Source of the DNA: Zea mays
Lineage: Eukaryota; Streptophyta; Magnoliopsida; Poales; Poaceae
Assembly (NCBI RefSeq): GCF_902167145.1
Contig: NC_050105.1
Coordinates: 121,599,898 to 121,663,897, forward strand
DNA length: 64,000 nucleotides
Direction: 5' to 3'
Shown: one piece after another, positions 25,166 to 35,883 of the stretch
How positions within the stretch are numbered: the stretch's first letter is position 1
Layout: each line of letters begins with the position of its first letter
Position numbers and translations under genes: made by a program
Notes under the pieces: model-generated
What the model saw: only the letters and a program-made list of their open reading frames with translations
What the model was told of the DNA's origin: nothing
Databases searched by the model: none

Positions 25166-27049
25166 ACCTGCACAAAAAAGTAGGACTACTACTCACCTCT
25201 TCTCACCTCAAGTTTGGAACATTATTTCATCAAACAACACTTCCATACACTTCCAACACTTACATACATAATCAAACACAGATAGACATGTAGTAATATC
25301 CTCCCTAAGTTGTGTTGTTCCTTCCTATATTAAAAAATATCAATAGTAAAGGGTCCAAAGGTGAAAATAAGTTTGAGATTATAATATGTATTTCGTTGTT
25401 ACCATATGATCTTTGACTCTCTTTTCCATTTCCTCAATATGTTCTCAATTTGTCTTTACTCATGTTTTTTACTCATTCATGATGTTTTAACCATTATAGT
25501 ACAGTAATAGCAGTAGTTCCCTATGTCTCGTCTGCTCGATAAAAAATATAGTGATTATAGAGACCAAGGCAGATATTCCTTTGGATTTCCATCAGTTCAC
25601 TATTAATATGGCAAAATACACCACATAGAAGTTTTACAAAATATGTATATAATATTGTTGTATAAAACAAAAGCATTATTAAACCTCATATGGGAGCTTT
25701 CACACTGTTCTAACTGTAGATTTGATTGAACGACTCAAGTTACCTGAAAAGAACAACATTTGAACTGAAAACTCAAGTCAAATGTATGTAATTTTTTTGG
25801 TGCGGGGGGGTTACCAGATCCTGATGCAGGATGACTGACATGGTCGCTAGTGAGGACTAACACGGTAGATGGCTCGAGGGTAGGTGTGTGTGGCCGATGT
25901 CAGGCGACTGAGTTTGGCGCCTAGGTGCGGATCGGTGTTGAAATGCACAACTTGTGGTGGAGCAACCAAAATAATTGCATTCCATTTGGCGTTTTCAGTT
26001 ATACTGACGAGGCGAATGAACTTGTATGTATGTGATTAAAAGATACAAATTAATGATAGAATTTCTTGTTGAAACTTATCTAAAATGAAGCAAACGTTTG
26101 ACAAAACTTTGTGTACTGAGAATATCTAAAATAAATGAAATATTTTCTATTAAATTAACCAATGAAGCTTACATTTCCCTAAACCATGCCATCATAATCT
26201 TATCTAAACTTTGTGTTCTTAGCATATCCAAAATGAACATTGTGTACTAAACATTGTTTATTGAGCATATCCAAAATAAACAATATCTAAACATTTGCCT
26301 GAACATTTTCATACTTAATCCTTAATCCATAAACCCTAAACCCTAAACCAATAATTCCCTAAACCGTGGCTACTTAATATTATCTAAAAATTTCTCTAAA
26401 TATTTTCCGAACATATCCAAAATGCACATTTGTCTTGTTTATATCAAATGAAAGCAAATCCTATTAATAAAAAGAAAAGTGTTAGTGTCAACCTCTGAAT
26501 GATGATGCTGAGGGTGGTGATGGCGACGTAGATGCAGCGATAGGGGCGCCGGTATGACAACAACAGTGTTGTTGTTGGCCCATGGTAGCATAGAGGCAGT
26601 TGAATGGTGTCTCGAGAATGGCTAGAGTTCATGATCGGGTGGGAGAGTTTATATAGTACGAACATTAGTATCGGCTCTTGTGTAAAACCCAAGAGCTAAC
26701 ACTAGAGCTAGTTTAAAGACACATTTTCTTATTTTCTACCCAAGGGCTAGTTCATTTTCAAGATCTTCACCATTTAACAGTGACCAATGTGAGGATTGTT
26801 CATTTGAGAAACATATAAAACATAAAAATTTGACAGTAAACAAAAAGGAAAAACATAGATGAACATCATTCTAAGAGTGTGTAGAAGATATCTAGAAGAT
26901 GTGACATCACCGCTGCAATGACATTCAACACACTAAGTGACACTTACTCAAAACTTTCGGTGGTACACACTTAGAGCGACACACTCAGTGACACTTTACT
27001 CAACACATTCAGTGGTCATGAATGAGAAAGGCTTGGGGCTGCATTTATA
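25166..27049. other. Intergenic, no gene recognised
   Basis: AT-rich sequence without a credible coding frame. A three-unit CCCTAAA run lies at about 26331-26348. No RNA gene seen. Confidence 0.4.
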
Positions 27050-27445
27050 GGGGACACCCCTAGACAAGAACCGGTACTAAATCCTTCACAGTTAGTACCG
27101 GCTATTTAAAAGAACTGTTGCTAAACTAATTTTGTAGAGAAATGCAATTGATCTAGAGGAAATAGAAAATATTTTTCAATATCGGTTCTTGTAAAGAAGT
27201 ATTAAAGGTGTGTCTATTTTTTTGCGCCAACTGTAGGATCTTGAGTACTGGTTGGTGTTTTCAACCGGTACTAAAGAGTTAAACATTAGTACCGTTTATA
27301 CTAGTACCAGTTCTTGGCTTGAACCGTAATAAATAACTTAATATTAGTATTGGTTCTTGGCTTCAACCGGTACTAATATCCGTTGCACGAACTAGATATT
27401 TTTAATCAGTACTAAATGTAGTATCAATACCGATTTTGAAACAAT
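27050..27445. repeat. Cluster of inverted ACCGGTACTAA-type repeats
   Basis: ACCGGTACTAA and its complement TTAGTACCGG recur in both orientations near 27069, 27095, 27268, 27286, 27305 and 27370, with CTTGGCTT(C/G)AACC between some of them. Long imperfect hairpins could form. The texture is that of a decayed DNA transposon (subterminal repeats); no terminal repeats or target duplication were found. Confidence 0.5.
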
Positions 27446-27626
27446 TGGAACAAATATTGTTGGACAGAAGCCCCATTATTCAGTAATATTTCCGTTAAAA
27501 AAAGAATCGATATCTCTACAGTTTGCCAGGTCCCCAGCCTTTTTCAAGATTAGTTTCGCCTAATATAAGATCAATGCTACATGGTATCTTGTGAAATGCA
27601 CGTTGAATTATTACCTAGCCAATTTA

Positions 27627-27896
27627 GCCCTGTTTGTTTGAGCTGCCGCTTTTGGATCTTTTGTGATAAGTTGTTACCGAGCTTTTGATCTTGAGAAGCT
27701 AATGGTAGCTTTTTGACGATGTTATTAGCTTTCTAAACTTAGGAAGCTTAAAAAAACCTATAAAACTAGGCCTTTTCAGCTTTCTATATAAACTCAGCGT
27801 TTTTGAGCTCATGGCTTTTTGAAAGCTAAAACAGAAAGCTACCTGTTTGTTTCAACTTCTGTCTTTCGTCCAAAAACTCAAACAACAAACAGAGGC
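27627..27896. mobile_element. Tourist-like MITE, 270 bp
   Basis: The left end is GCCCTGTTTGTTTGAG and the right end CTCAAACAACAAACAGAGGC, an imperfect terminal inverted repeat. TTA flanks it on both sides (27624-27626 and 27897-27899). The interior is rich in AGCTTT/AAAGCT words and non-coding. Confidence 0.75.
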
Positions 27897-27948
27897 TTAG
27901 ATCTAGGTTCAACAACTTATTTTTATGGTCTTTTTAGAAAATGGAATG

Positions 27949-27950
<2 letters not shown>

Positions 27951-28028
<78 letters not shown>
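27951..28028. repeat. (AT)39 microsatellite
   Basis: An uninterrupted run of 39 AT units. It can form a cruciform, and its length is likely to vary between individuals. Confidence 0.98.
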
Positions 28029-28030
<2 letters not shown>

Positions 28031-28673
28031 CCTCATTTTAGAACAGCTAGCTCACTGCATATGATTGATTGAGATTTCAGCTGCAGTTATTTTCCTGCAT
28101 CAAAAGTAGTCCCTCCGATCGTGGCTAAATCATTATGCGTGTGTTTAATTTAAGGAATTAGGTGATCCATCTTCCTTTTACTTCTTACCATTTTATTTTG
28201 TCTATAGAATAGAATGCGCGTGTTTAATTTATTTTTAAACTAAAATATGATAAATAAAAAAGAACCGAGGAGCAAGATCGTTTTCTGTGGGGTACTTGCA
28301 TGCACGGTCATCTCGAATAATGTGACTGCACAAATTAGTACAAAATGCAGGAATAGACCAAACCATAATATCAGTATCAGCAGGGCACATCCGTACTAAT
28401 TTTGTTTGTCTTCAAATGATCTGGACTGTCATCATTTTGGCTAGCTAATGGTAGTGATACAGGTAAGATGATAAGAGGAACGAAAACAGCAAGCCCAACA
28501 GCAGCAGACGTAAAGCAAAACCACACGCGGGGGAGAATCAACAGAGACGCGCTCACAGTGGCACACACCAAAAGCACTGCGACACTTGTGAGACCAAACA
28601 GCGTCCGGTGGCCACATCGGCCATGGCCAAACACTCGCAGCCAGACGACCCAGAGCCGGGGTGCCTGGCCGAG
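28029..28673. other. 3' flank of the ERF gene, no other feature
   Basis: Downstream of the minus-strand ERF stop codon. It probably includes its 3' untranslated region. No separate gene seen. Confidence 0.4.
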
Positions 28674-29300
28674 CTAGCAGGCGTCCCAGAGGGAGCCGTG
28701 TGGCCAGCACAGGGCCACCTCCGCCGCGTCGCCGACGACGCCGGTGGCCCAGCCCGGCGGGTCCAGGAGCATGGCCTCCGCCATCTCGGCCCAGAGGCTG
28801 GGCGAGTCCAGGTCCAGCTCGAACTCCTCGTCGCTCCCGAGCTCGACCACCGGCGCCGGCCCGGCCCCGAACTCGTGGTCGTGGTCGTAGTCGTGGCACC
28901 GCGCTGCCGCCGCCTGCTGGAGCAGCAGCAGCGCCGGGTCGCAGCGCACGCGGTCTGCGGCCTCGGCCGCCGCGGCGCGGACGTCGCGCGCGTGCGAGGT
29001 CGCCGGGCGCGGCAGCCAGGCGACGCAGCCCGGGAAGTTGAGCTGCGCGTCGCGGCCCCGCAGGCGCAGCGCCGCCACGTCGTGCGCCACCGCGGCCATC
29101 TCGGCCGACTCGAAGCTGCCGAGCCAGATGCGCGTCTTGGTGCCCGGCTGCCGGATCTCCGACACCCACTTGCCCCACTTGCGCTTCCGCACGCCCCGGT
29201 ACTGCTGCTGCGGCGACGGCGGCGGCGACTGCGGCTGCTGGCAGGCGGCGCTCGTAGTCACGGAAGGCATCTGCAGGTGCTTGCCCAGCATCTGGTCCAT
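28674..29300 (-). CDS. AP2/ERF transcription factor, DREB subfamily
   Basis: A single-exon gene of 208 codons with ATG at 29300. A Gln/Pro-rich start is followed by one AP2/ERF DNA-binding domain at residues 34-90 ([19 protein letters not shown], then [21 protein letters not shown] and LNFP). Domain position 14 is Val, as in DREB proteins; position 19 is Gln rather than the typical Glu. After the domain, [13 protein letters not shown] (about 106-118) resembles the Asp-x-x-Ala-rich motif of ERF group III (A-1/A-4), and [14 protein letters not shown] (169-182) resembles a C-terminal acidic activation motif of that group. The KRKWGK stretch could help nuclear import. It would bind DRE/GCC-like promoter elements and regulate stress or growth genes; that role is by family. 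The codons are strongly GC-rich, and no lesion is seen. The GC richness opens long frames in other phases (for example 28441-29178), which I disregard. Confidence 0.93.
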   Translation of the reverse strand: MDQMLGKHLQMPSVTTSAACQQPQSPPPSPQQQYRGVRKRKWGKWVSEIRQPGTKTRIWLGSFESAEMAAVAHDVAALRLRGRDAQLNFPGCVAWLPRPATSHARDVRAAAAEAADRVRCDPALLLLQQAAAARCHDYDHDHEFGAGPAPVVELGSDEEFELDLDSPSLWAEMAEAMLLDPPGWATGVVGDAAEVALCWPHGSLWDAC

Positions 29301-29426
29301 CGTTTATAGTAGCTAGTAGCTACTACCACCACCAACCAGTACGTTCTTGAAAATTAATGTACGCGTGTGCGAAGTTCGATCGAGCTGAGCTGAGCTGAGC
29401 GGATGGATGCGATGTGGGATTGGATA

Positions 29427-29437
29427 TTTATATATAA
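29427..29437 (-). promoter_or_regulatory. Candidate TATA region of the ERF gene
   Basis: TTATATATAA on the minus strand, about 130 bp upstream of the ATG. A second TATATA lies near 29462. A short GAGCT repeat (29384-29400) sits in the presumed leader. Confidence 0.4.
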
Positions 29438-30784
29438 TCATCATCACGGTGGTGGTGGCCCTTATATATAGCGCGCTAGGCAACGCGCGTGATGGCCCGC
29501 GGCGGGCCGGGTCGCAAACAAAGTCACTTCAAGAGAGGCCAGCTACAATGTTAAGCTCATGATTTGATATCCATGATTGGGCTTGGGCCGGCGCATGCAA
29601 TAATGGCGGCCGGCTCGTCCTGGCAGAGCGCTGTGAGCGTGCAGTTGCCCGCGGACGCCTCGTGGCTGTTGCTTCGAAGCGTTTACATCTAACCGCTGTT
29701 TATTATAAGGACTGTAACTGCCAGGGTGACTGATAGTGAAGCGTTTACAGCAGTGGAAAACTGGAAATCACTGGGCATGCAATGCATGCATCACCGAACT
29801 GGAGCTTCTAGCTAGCTAGGGAACGAATGAGAGCTTTTGGTCGCAGTCGCGCAGCTGGTCCGATCGATCCGGTCCATTCTGGTCTGGTACGGGGTCCAAG
29901 CGTCGCACAGCCTGGACTTGGACTATTCCTCCAGACTCCTGAGACGAGTGGGAGGAAGCTGGCCGGCCGGCCAGCAACAGTGGCGAGATGGATCTCAGCT
30001 CGATCTCTGACGACGACTGCAGACGCAGCGTACGGTACGGTTGGTTGGAGCGGCACATAATGGCTCGATCTAGCTCCATATATAAGAGAAGCCATGCCAT
30101 ACGGCGGATGCATGCCTAGCCTGGACCTGGATGATGATTAGCTAATTGGGATGGAATCTTTTGCTGAAGACGGGGCCCCGCTCGACCGAGTCCCAAATCA
30201 GGGAAGGAGGGCATGTATCCGTGTGGGTCCCACACAGGATGACGACACGTGGCCGAACCGCGCTGACACGCATGCGTACGGAACGCCACTGTGCCGTACC
30301 GTGCATGCCATGCGTACGTACCGCGAGTCCGAGACCACAACCACATATATACAGCGCAGAGCATGCATGTGCATGGGCGCACAGCACTGCCGTACGCAAT
30401 GCATGCGCAGAGGTATGATATGAAGTATTCAAGTTCTCCCTAGTCGTACGTCCCTATAGCTAGCTAGCTACCACCACCTCTGTCAGAGCAACAACACGGA
30501 ATTGTCCAGTTGGTTCTCACTTGGGCGGGGTCCAGAGCTACACAAAAAAGATTGGCGCGGAAGGACCTCATAATATAATTATGAGGTATTATATGCTAAT
30601 TTAAAAAGCTTGTGTTCAACTAAGTTTTTAATCGATGAATATTTGTATTTTAGTACTAAACCAAATTATTATAAAACATATTTTATAAATAATGTATTAA
30701 TATTTATTTGCGTAATTGTTAATGTTTTTTATCTATAATTAGCTAATAAATTTATAGGGCTAGCTAGGCGGGCTAGCTATGTTA
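29438..30784. other. Upstream region of the ERF gene, no other gene
   Basis: GC-rich non-coding sequence with many CATGCATG-like words. Open frames at 29808-30432 occur in all phases and have no recognisable content. Probably promoter and spacer. Confidence 0.4.
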
Positions 30785-30805
30785 GGGCGTGTTTGGCAGG
30801 GCTCC
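30785..30805 (+). repeat. Left terminal inverted repeat of the Harbinger element
   Basis: 21 bp starting GGGCGTGTTTGG, identical to the complement of 34659-34679. Confidence 0.92.
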
Positions 30806-31122
30806 AAATAGCTCCAGATTCAAAAAAACAGCTCCACTTCATTTTTTTTAGCCAAACACTCCCAACTCCAAAAACTCCAGATACAAAAAAACTTGAATCT
30901 AGCTCCCAACTCCACCAAATCCATGGAGTCCCTCAGGGGGTACTCCGTAAACACAGTTTTTGAAGGGACTCGTGAAGTTGTGTGGAAATTACCCACCATT
31001 GCCATCATTTACACAGGATACCGGTTCGTTTTCTTTTTTCTCTCCCGATCGCATCTCCTGCCCGTCGCGCAAACCGAACGCTGCCCTAGCTGATCGCGCA
31101 CCCGCCGCCGAAGAAGGACAGG

Positions 31123-32794
31123 ATGTCCTGGCCGACGTCGCCTCCATCTGCACGCGCAGGCGCGGGCGGCCAGCCAGGCGCTGCCGCGGGCGACGAACGC
31201 ACAGCCGTCCAGCCTGCTGTCGCGGTCCAGCCTGTTGCCTTGGGCGGCTCACGCGCAAGCAGCCAGGCGCTCACTGCCTTGGGCAGCGCAGGCAGCCAGG
31301 CGCTCGCTGCCTTGGGCGGCTCACGCGCAGGCAGCCAGGCGCTCGCTGCTGCGGGCGGCTCACGCGCAGGCGGCCAGCCTGGCGTCCCCGCGGTCGGCGC
31401 ACGCCCAGGATTTCAGCCAGGTAAAATTCCTGCAGCGATTGATCATATACTGCAGCGATTGGTCATATAGTGCAGCTAGTGGTCATAAAATTCCTACAGC
31501 GATTTCATAAAATTCCTGCAGCTAGTGTGTCTGTTTCATATACTGTATATAATTTGTTTCGTACTAATTAAAGTTGGTCATCTATCTGTTATATAGCCCC
31601 TCTATTCCAAATTATCGTCCTAAGTCCAACTTGTCTAATATAACTTGATCAAACTTAATAACATCTGCAGCGGCTGGACAGCGCGCGGCCGGGTCTGGAC
31701 GTGCTGCATCGACCAAAAAAGCTAGAGATGATGATCAGGTATAATTTGCTGTCTAATTTGCAGTGTTTACAAACTTTATATCTAGATAATTATATTGATC
31801 GGAATGATAATACATGCATAGGGGGATTATATTGAATGGAATGATCATCATACCACTGTTGTTTGCTCATTGTTTGCTGAACAAGTTAGAAAAGAAAATA
31901 GACCGAACACACACTTGAATAATGTGGGCTACAACGAGGTCATTACGATGTTTTTCCAATGTACCGGTATCATGTTGAAAAAAAGTCAGCTTAAGAACAA
32001 ATGGGACAAGTTGAAGAGTGATTTGACTGTTTGGAGAAAGTTGATGAGGAAACAAACTGGTCTCGGTTGGAATTGGGACAATGGAACTATCAACATGGAT
32101 GCCGAGTGGTGGAAAAAAATAAAAAATGTGAGCATCTAAAATTTATTTTCATTCAACTTTTTTAATATAATAATGCAATTGCTTACTTGTTTGCCTAAAT
32201 ATGTAGGAGATACCTGGTGTTGGGAAATTTAAGAATAGGCCTCTCCAAAATGAAGATGATATGAAGGTGATGTTTGGGAGCATCATTAATGAAGAGACAG
32301 ATCATTGGAATCCTATGTCTTCCAACCCGATCATGCCACCTAGTCCAGATCAATCCCCTCACATTGATTTGGAGAATGGTGAGGATAATGTTGAGGAGAA
32401 TGGTGAGGAGAATGGTGGTCAAGATATTGGTGATGATATTTTTGAAGTCTCTCCTACACCTAGCAACAAACCTAAGACAAAGGCTACCATTATTCTTGAC
32501 AAACCTAAGAAGAAATCAAAGACTAGCACTGGACTTGTTATCCAGGAACATATTTCGAAGATATCAAAGAGTGCTGATGCTTTTGTATCTTCTAGGCTAG
32601 GAGGGATCAGTATTGATGAAGTCATGGGGCATGTCATTGCATGTGGGGCTGCTCTTGGAACTGATGAGCACTTCGTGGCAACTGAGTTGTTTGTGAAGAA
32701 AGAACAGAGGGAAATGTTTATGACTATGCCCACGCCTGAGTCTAGGTTCAATTGGCTAAAGAGAAAGTATGCCTTGATGTTCGGAAAAGATTAG
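31123..32794 (+). CDS. Harbinger Myb/SANT-like protein (ORF1)
   Basis: Four exons join in frame: 31123-31420, 31671-31738, 31822-32127 and 32207-32794, all with GT-AG introns, giving about 419 residues. Exon 1 encodes a GC-rich Ala/Gly/Ser repeat region. Exon 3 holds the trihelix/Myb-like DNA-binding part: it starts GDYIEWNDHHTTVVCSLFAE, continues through LKNKWDKLKSDLTVWRKL and ends in EWWKKIKN. Exon 4 carries an acidic stretch (GEDNVEENGEEN) and a C-terminal helical part. In this superfamily ORF1 works with the transposase in binding element ends and in nuclear import. The introns and start are my prediction. No stop or shift is seen, so this gene could still be expressed even though the partner transposase is broken. 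Confidence 0.8.
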
Positions 32795-32804
32795 TCTAGT
32801 GTTA

Positions 32805-32946
32805 TTTATCTATTTGTGTGTCTTGTGGACAAGTTATCTATGTGTGTGTCTTGTGGACAATTTATCTATGTGTGTGTCATGTGGACAATTTATCTATGTG
32901 TGTGTCATGTGGACAATTTATCTATGTGTGTGGCTTGTTGACAAAT
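32805..32946 (+). repeat. Five-copy tandem repeat of about 28 bp
   Basis: Units of the type TCTATGTGTGTGTCATGTGG plus ACAATTTA recur five times between the two Harbinger genes. The sequence reads open in one frame but encodes a Cys-rich low-complexity peptide with no family resemblance. It is more likely intergenic or intronic. Confidence 0.85.
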
Positions 32947-32954
32947 TCTTGCAG

Positions 32955-34235
32955 ATATGTAGCGACGATGATGGTGATGAGATTGAGGATTGTTTCAGAA
33001 TGGTCTTAGGCGGTGCTATGTTGGCACAAATATATGTTGACATGTACCTTACTAAAAACCCTACAAGAACATCGACAACAAGTGGAATGGGATTTATGTT
33101 AGAGCTTTTCAACACTCCAGGGGAATGCCATAGACAACTTCGCATGAGCACAGAAATTTTCTTTGACCTCCATGGGTTATTGGTTTACAGGTACGGGCTG
33201 AAAGAATCACTACACATGTCAACTATTGAGAGTCTAGGTATTCTGATATTCATTTGTGGAGGGAATGAGTCCATCAGTAGAGTTGTTAATAGATTCAAGC
33301 ACTCGAGTGAAACTATTAGTAGAAAATTTGAAGATGTTTTGTTCGCTTTGATGGACATGGCAAAGGATTTCATTAGACCAAAAGATCCAAATTTTCATAT
33401 TATACATAAGAGGATTACGGATGACAAGCGAGCCTATCCATATTTCAAAGATTGCATTGGAGCACTTGATGGCACACATATCCGTGTCACACTTTCACCG
33501 GATGAGCAAGTGAGGTACATTGGGAAGACAGGGATACCCACCCAAAATGTGTTAGCAGTTTGTGATTTCGACATGCGATTCACATATGTGTCAACGGGCC
33601 AGCCGGGATCTATGCACGACACAAGTGTGCTATAAAATGCATTGAGTGTCGACAAGGACATATTTCCACATCCTCCACAAGGTAATTTACTTGCATTGAC
33701 CATACAATTATGTTTTACATATCATTTGTAGTATAATTATTTTTTTGCATCATTCGTAGGTAAATATTACGTTGTCGATGCGGGGTATCCTAATCGCCCC
33801 GGTTATCTAGCTCCGTACAAGGGTGAGAGGTATCATATGCCTGAGTGGCATAGAGGTATGGAACCTAAAACCCCGAAGGAAAAGTTCAATCGCAAACATT
33901 CATCTATTCGCAATGTGATCGAGAGATCCTTTGGGTTACTGAAAATGAAGTGGGAAATTCTATACCGGATTAAGAAATACCCCATGTGGAAGCAAAAAAT
34001 GATAGTTGTGGCTTGTATGGTCCTCCACAATTTCATTCGCGAGCATAACAGTGACGATGCCGACTTTGCTCGGTTTGATCGTGATCCTAATTTTATGCCT
34101 ACAATCCCGAATCGGTATAAACGATTTGCCGTTCCGGCAAACGCATCAGATACATCTACTATGGAAGTCGGGGAACATTGCATGGATACTTTTCGGGATG
34201 AACTTGCCACAACTCTTGCTCTTGGTTGGAACTAG
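32955..34235 (+). pseudogene. Harbinger DDE transposase, one nonsense codon
   Basis: Exon 1 runs from about 32955 (after CTTGCAG) or from the ATG at 33000 to 33681, and exon 2 from 33760 to 34235; the intron is GT-AG. The DDE_Tnp_4-type catalytic core is visible: D in GALDGTHIRV (near 33466), D in YYVVDAGYPNRPGY (near 33778) and E in NVIERSFGLLKMKW (near 33921), followed by CMVLHNFIREH. The frame is broken by TAA at 33633-33635, directly after the GSMHDTSVL block, where a sense codon is expected. The frame continues correctly through NALSVDKDIFPHPP to the splice donor. The enzyme would cut and paste the element ends. With the stop between the first two catalytic residues, this copy should be inactive. 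The exact start is uncertain because the 28-bp repeats precede it. Confidence 0.88.
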
Positions 34236-34658
34236 TTTGTTATCAAAATATGTAATTTTATATTTCTAAGCGTTGAACAATTCTTGTGACTTGTTTTGAT
34301 GATCAAACTATTCTTCTAAGAGTTTGAACAATTATCATTTGATAGGATGTTTGTTTGATCAAATGCATGACTTGTTCGTTTCACTATTAAAAAAAACGCC
34401 ATGCACCATCTAGCGTCCAGGCACGGCGCGGCAAAAAGAAAAAAAACAGCGACATGCAAGTCTCCAGGCGCAGAAAAAAAGACCAACGCATTCTGTTCCT
34501 GAGGGCAAAATAGGGCAATCCATTCAAATTCCTTGTTTTTGAAGCTGGAGCTGTTATTCCTGCCAAACACATTTCTCAGCATCAAATTGAGAGTCCAGCT
34601 CCATGCGTGGAGCTGCTCTGTGGTGGAGCAGCAGCTCCAGAGTTGATTTGGTAGAGCT

Positions 34659-34679
34659 GGAGCCCTGCCAAACACGCCC
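34659..34679 (-). repeat. Right terminal inverted repeat of the Harbinger element
   Basis: 21 bp, the complement of 30785-30805. Confidence 0.92.
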
Positions 34680-34682
34680 TAA

Positions 34683-35874
34683 CAGTAGTGCTCTGGGAAT
34701 CAGGTCACGACGATCGACGACTACCACTGAGCGACGAACCCCACACGCGCTTGTCCTGAGTGAATTGGCGCTATCTAGGCTACTGTACGTACAGCCGTAC
34801 AGGGATCGATCGGCCAAATCATTGCCTGCGTGGGGTGGTGTGTTATGTGTAGTGTAGTTGCAGGGAGTCTCTCTCGCATCGCATGGACTTCATCACGTAC
34901 GGCTGCATGCATGTTGTTCCTGCTCCCATAATCCGCGGTTGGTGGCTGGAGACACATCCCAGAGCCATTATTCAGCCATTTATTATGAGTGCCTATAATG
35001 ATAAAATGGTATGGTATATACTTCGTTACAGCTGCTGCTAGCTACTACGTATTTATCTCAGCACAATCATCATCACTACCATCATGCATATACACAGAAT
35101 TCGGTCTACGTGCAACAAGTCTAGCGACATCATCGGTCTGTGTAGCCGGCCATTAGTGTCTCGATCAGGATCGTTTATCAGTTCTGCGTCTTCCAAGCGT
35201 ACGCGCGCGTACGCACACGCAAACCCCGCCGCCCGTACGTGCGCGCGCAAACCCCGGGCATTGCATCATGTCGGCCGAAAGAGAGCCACACACGGTGGCG
35301 GCAGCGGCGCTTGTGGCCGCGGGAGCCGCCGCGTCACCCTGGGCTCCGCGCGCGCGCCGGCCGGACCCCGGTCGACCTGGCCTATCTAGCTAGCTCCTGA
35401 ACTGACCGCGGTCGGATTTGACTAGTCGATCCGCTCCGCACTGTGGACTGTGAAGGAGGAGGTGGCGCGCGTGCGTGCGTGCATGCATGCACCGCACGGC
35501 CGCCTCCCCCGTCGGGCCTGCAGGCTGATGCCAGCCGGCCAGAGCCGCGGCCGTACGTGCGAGCCGAGGGCCGAGGCCCGCCGGCTACTACTATCTCTAT
35601 CTGCAGCTAAAGCCACAGGGGCGGGGCGGGGCGGGCCGACGGTGGGTGTACGAGTGTCGACTGTCCGCATGCGCTGGCCGATCTTGACACTGCCTTGATT
35701 CCGGCCGGTGGATCATTCAATCAATCATGCGCGCGCGCGTACCAGGGACGTGACGGGCGACGGACCGGCCGGTCAAAGAAAGGGATCCTCATCCAGCGGA
35801 TCGGAGGGCCGCCGGCGCCGCATGAGAGCTCTTGCGCGTCGACATGACGATCGTCGCACGTACGCGTCCCATCA
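34683..35874. other. Intergenic, GC-rich, no gene recognised
   Basis: Open frames on both strands have no recognisable domains and follow base composition. No repeat with clear ends seen. Confidence 0.4.
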
Positions 35875-35883
35875 CCATCGCCC

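Larger units (their letters stand above)
30785..34679 (+). mobile_element. PIF/Harbinger transposon with both genes, 3895 bp
   Basis: The ends form a 21-bp perfect inverted repeat (left GGGCGTGTTTGGCAG..., right ...CTGCCAAACACGCCC), followed by CTCCAG-rich subterminal sequence on both sides. Inside are a Myb/SANT-like gene (31123-32794) and a DDE transposase gene (32955-34235), both on the plus strand, which is the usual two-gene set of this superfamily. The flanks are TTA on the left (30782-30784) and TAA on the right (34680-34682). These continue the inverted repeat rather than forming a direct duplication, so a mutation of one flank or a different exact boundary must be assumed. Confidence 0.92.

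Noticed and set aside
26331..26348. Interstitial telomere-like CCCTAAA units
   Set aside because: Fewer than three full units in AT-rich sequence, compatible with chance.
28441..29178. 245-codon frame overlapping the ERF gene in another phase
   Set aside because: It is an effect of very GC-rich codons. It has no domain and low-complexity Arg/Ala/Gly content, while the ERF frame has a clear AP2 domain.
30198..30432. Cys/His-rich short frames upstream of the Harbinger element
   Set aside because: Open in several phases, driven by CATGCATG words, with no conserved pattern.
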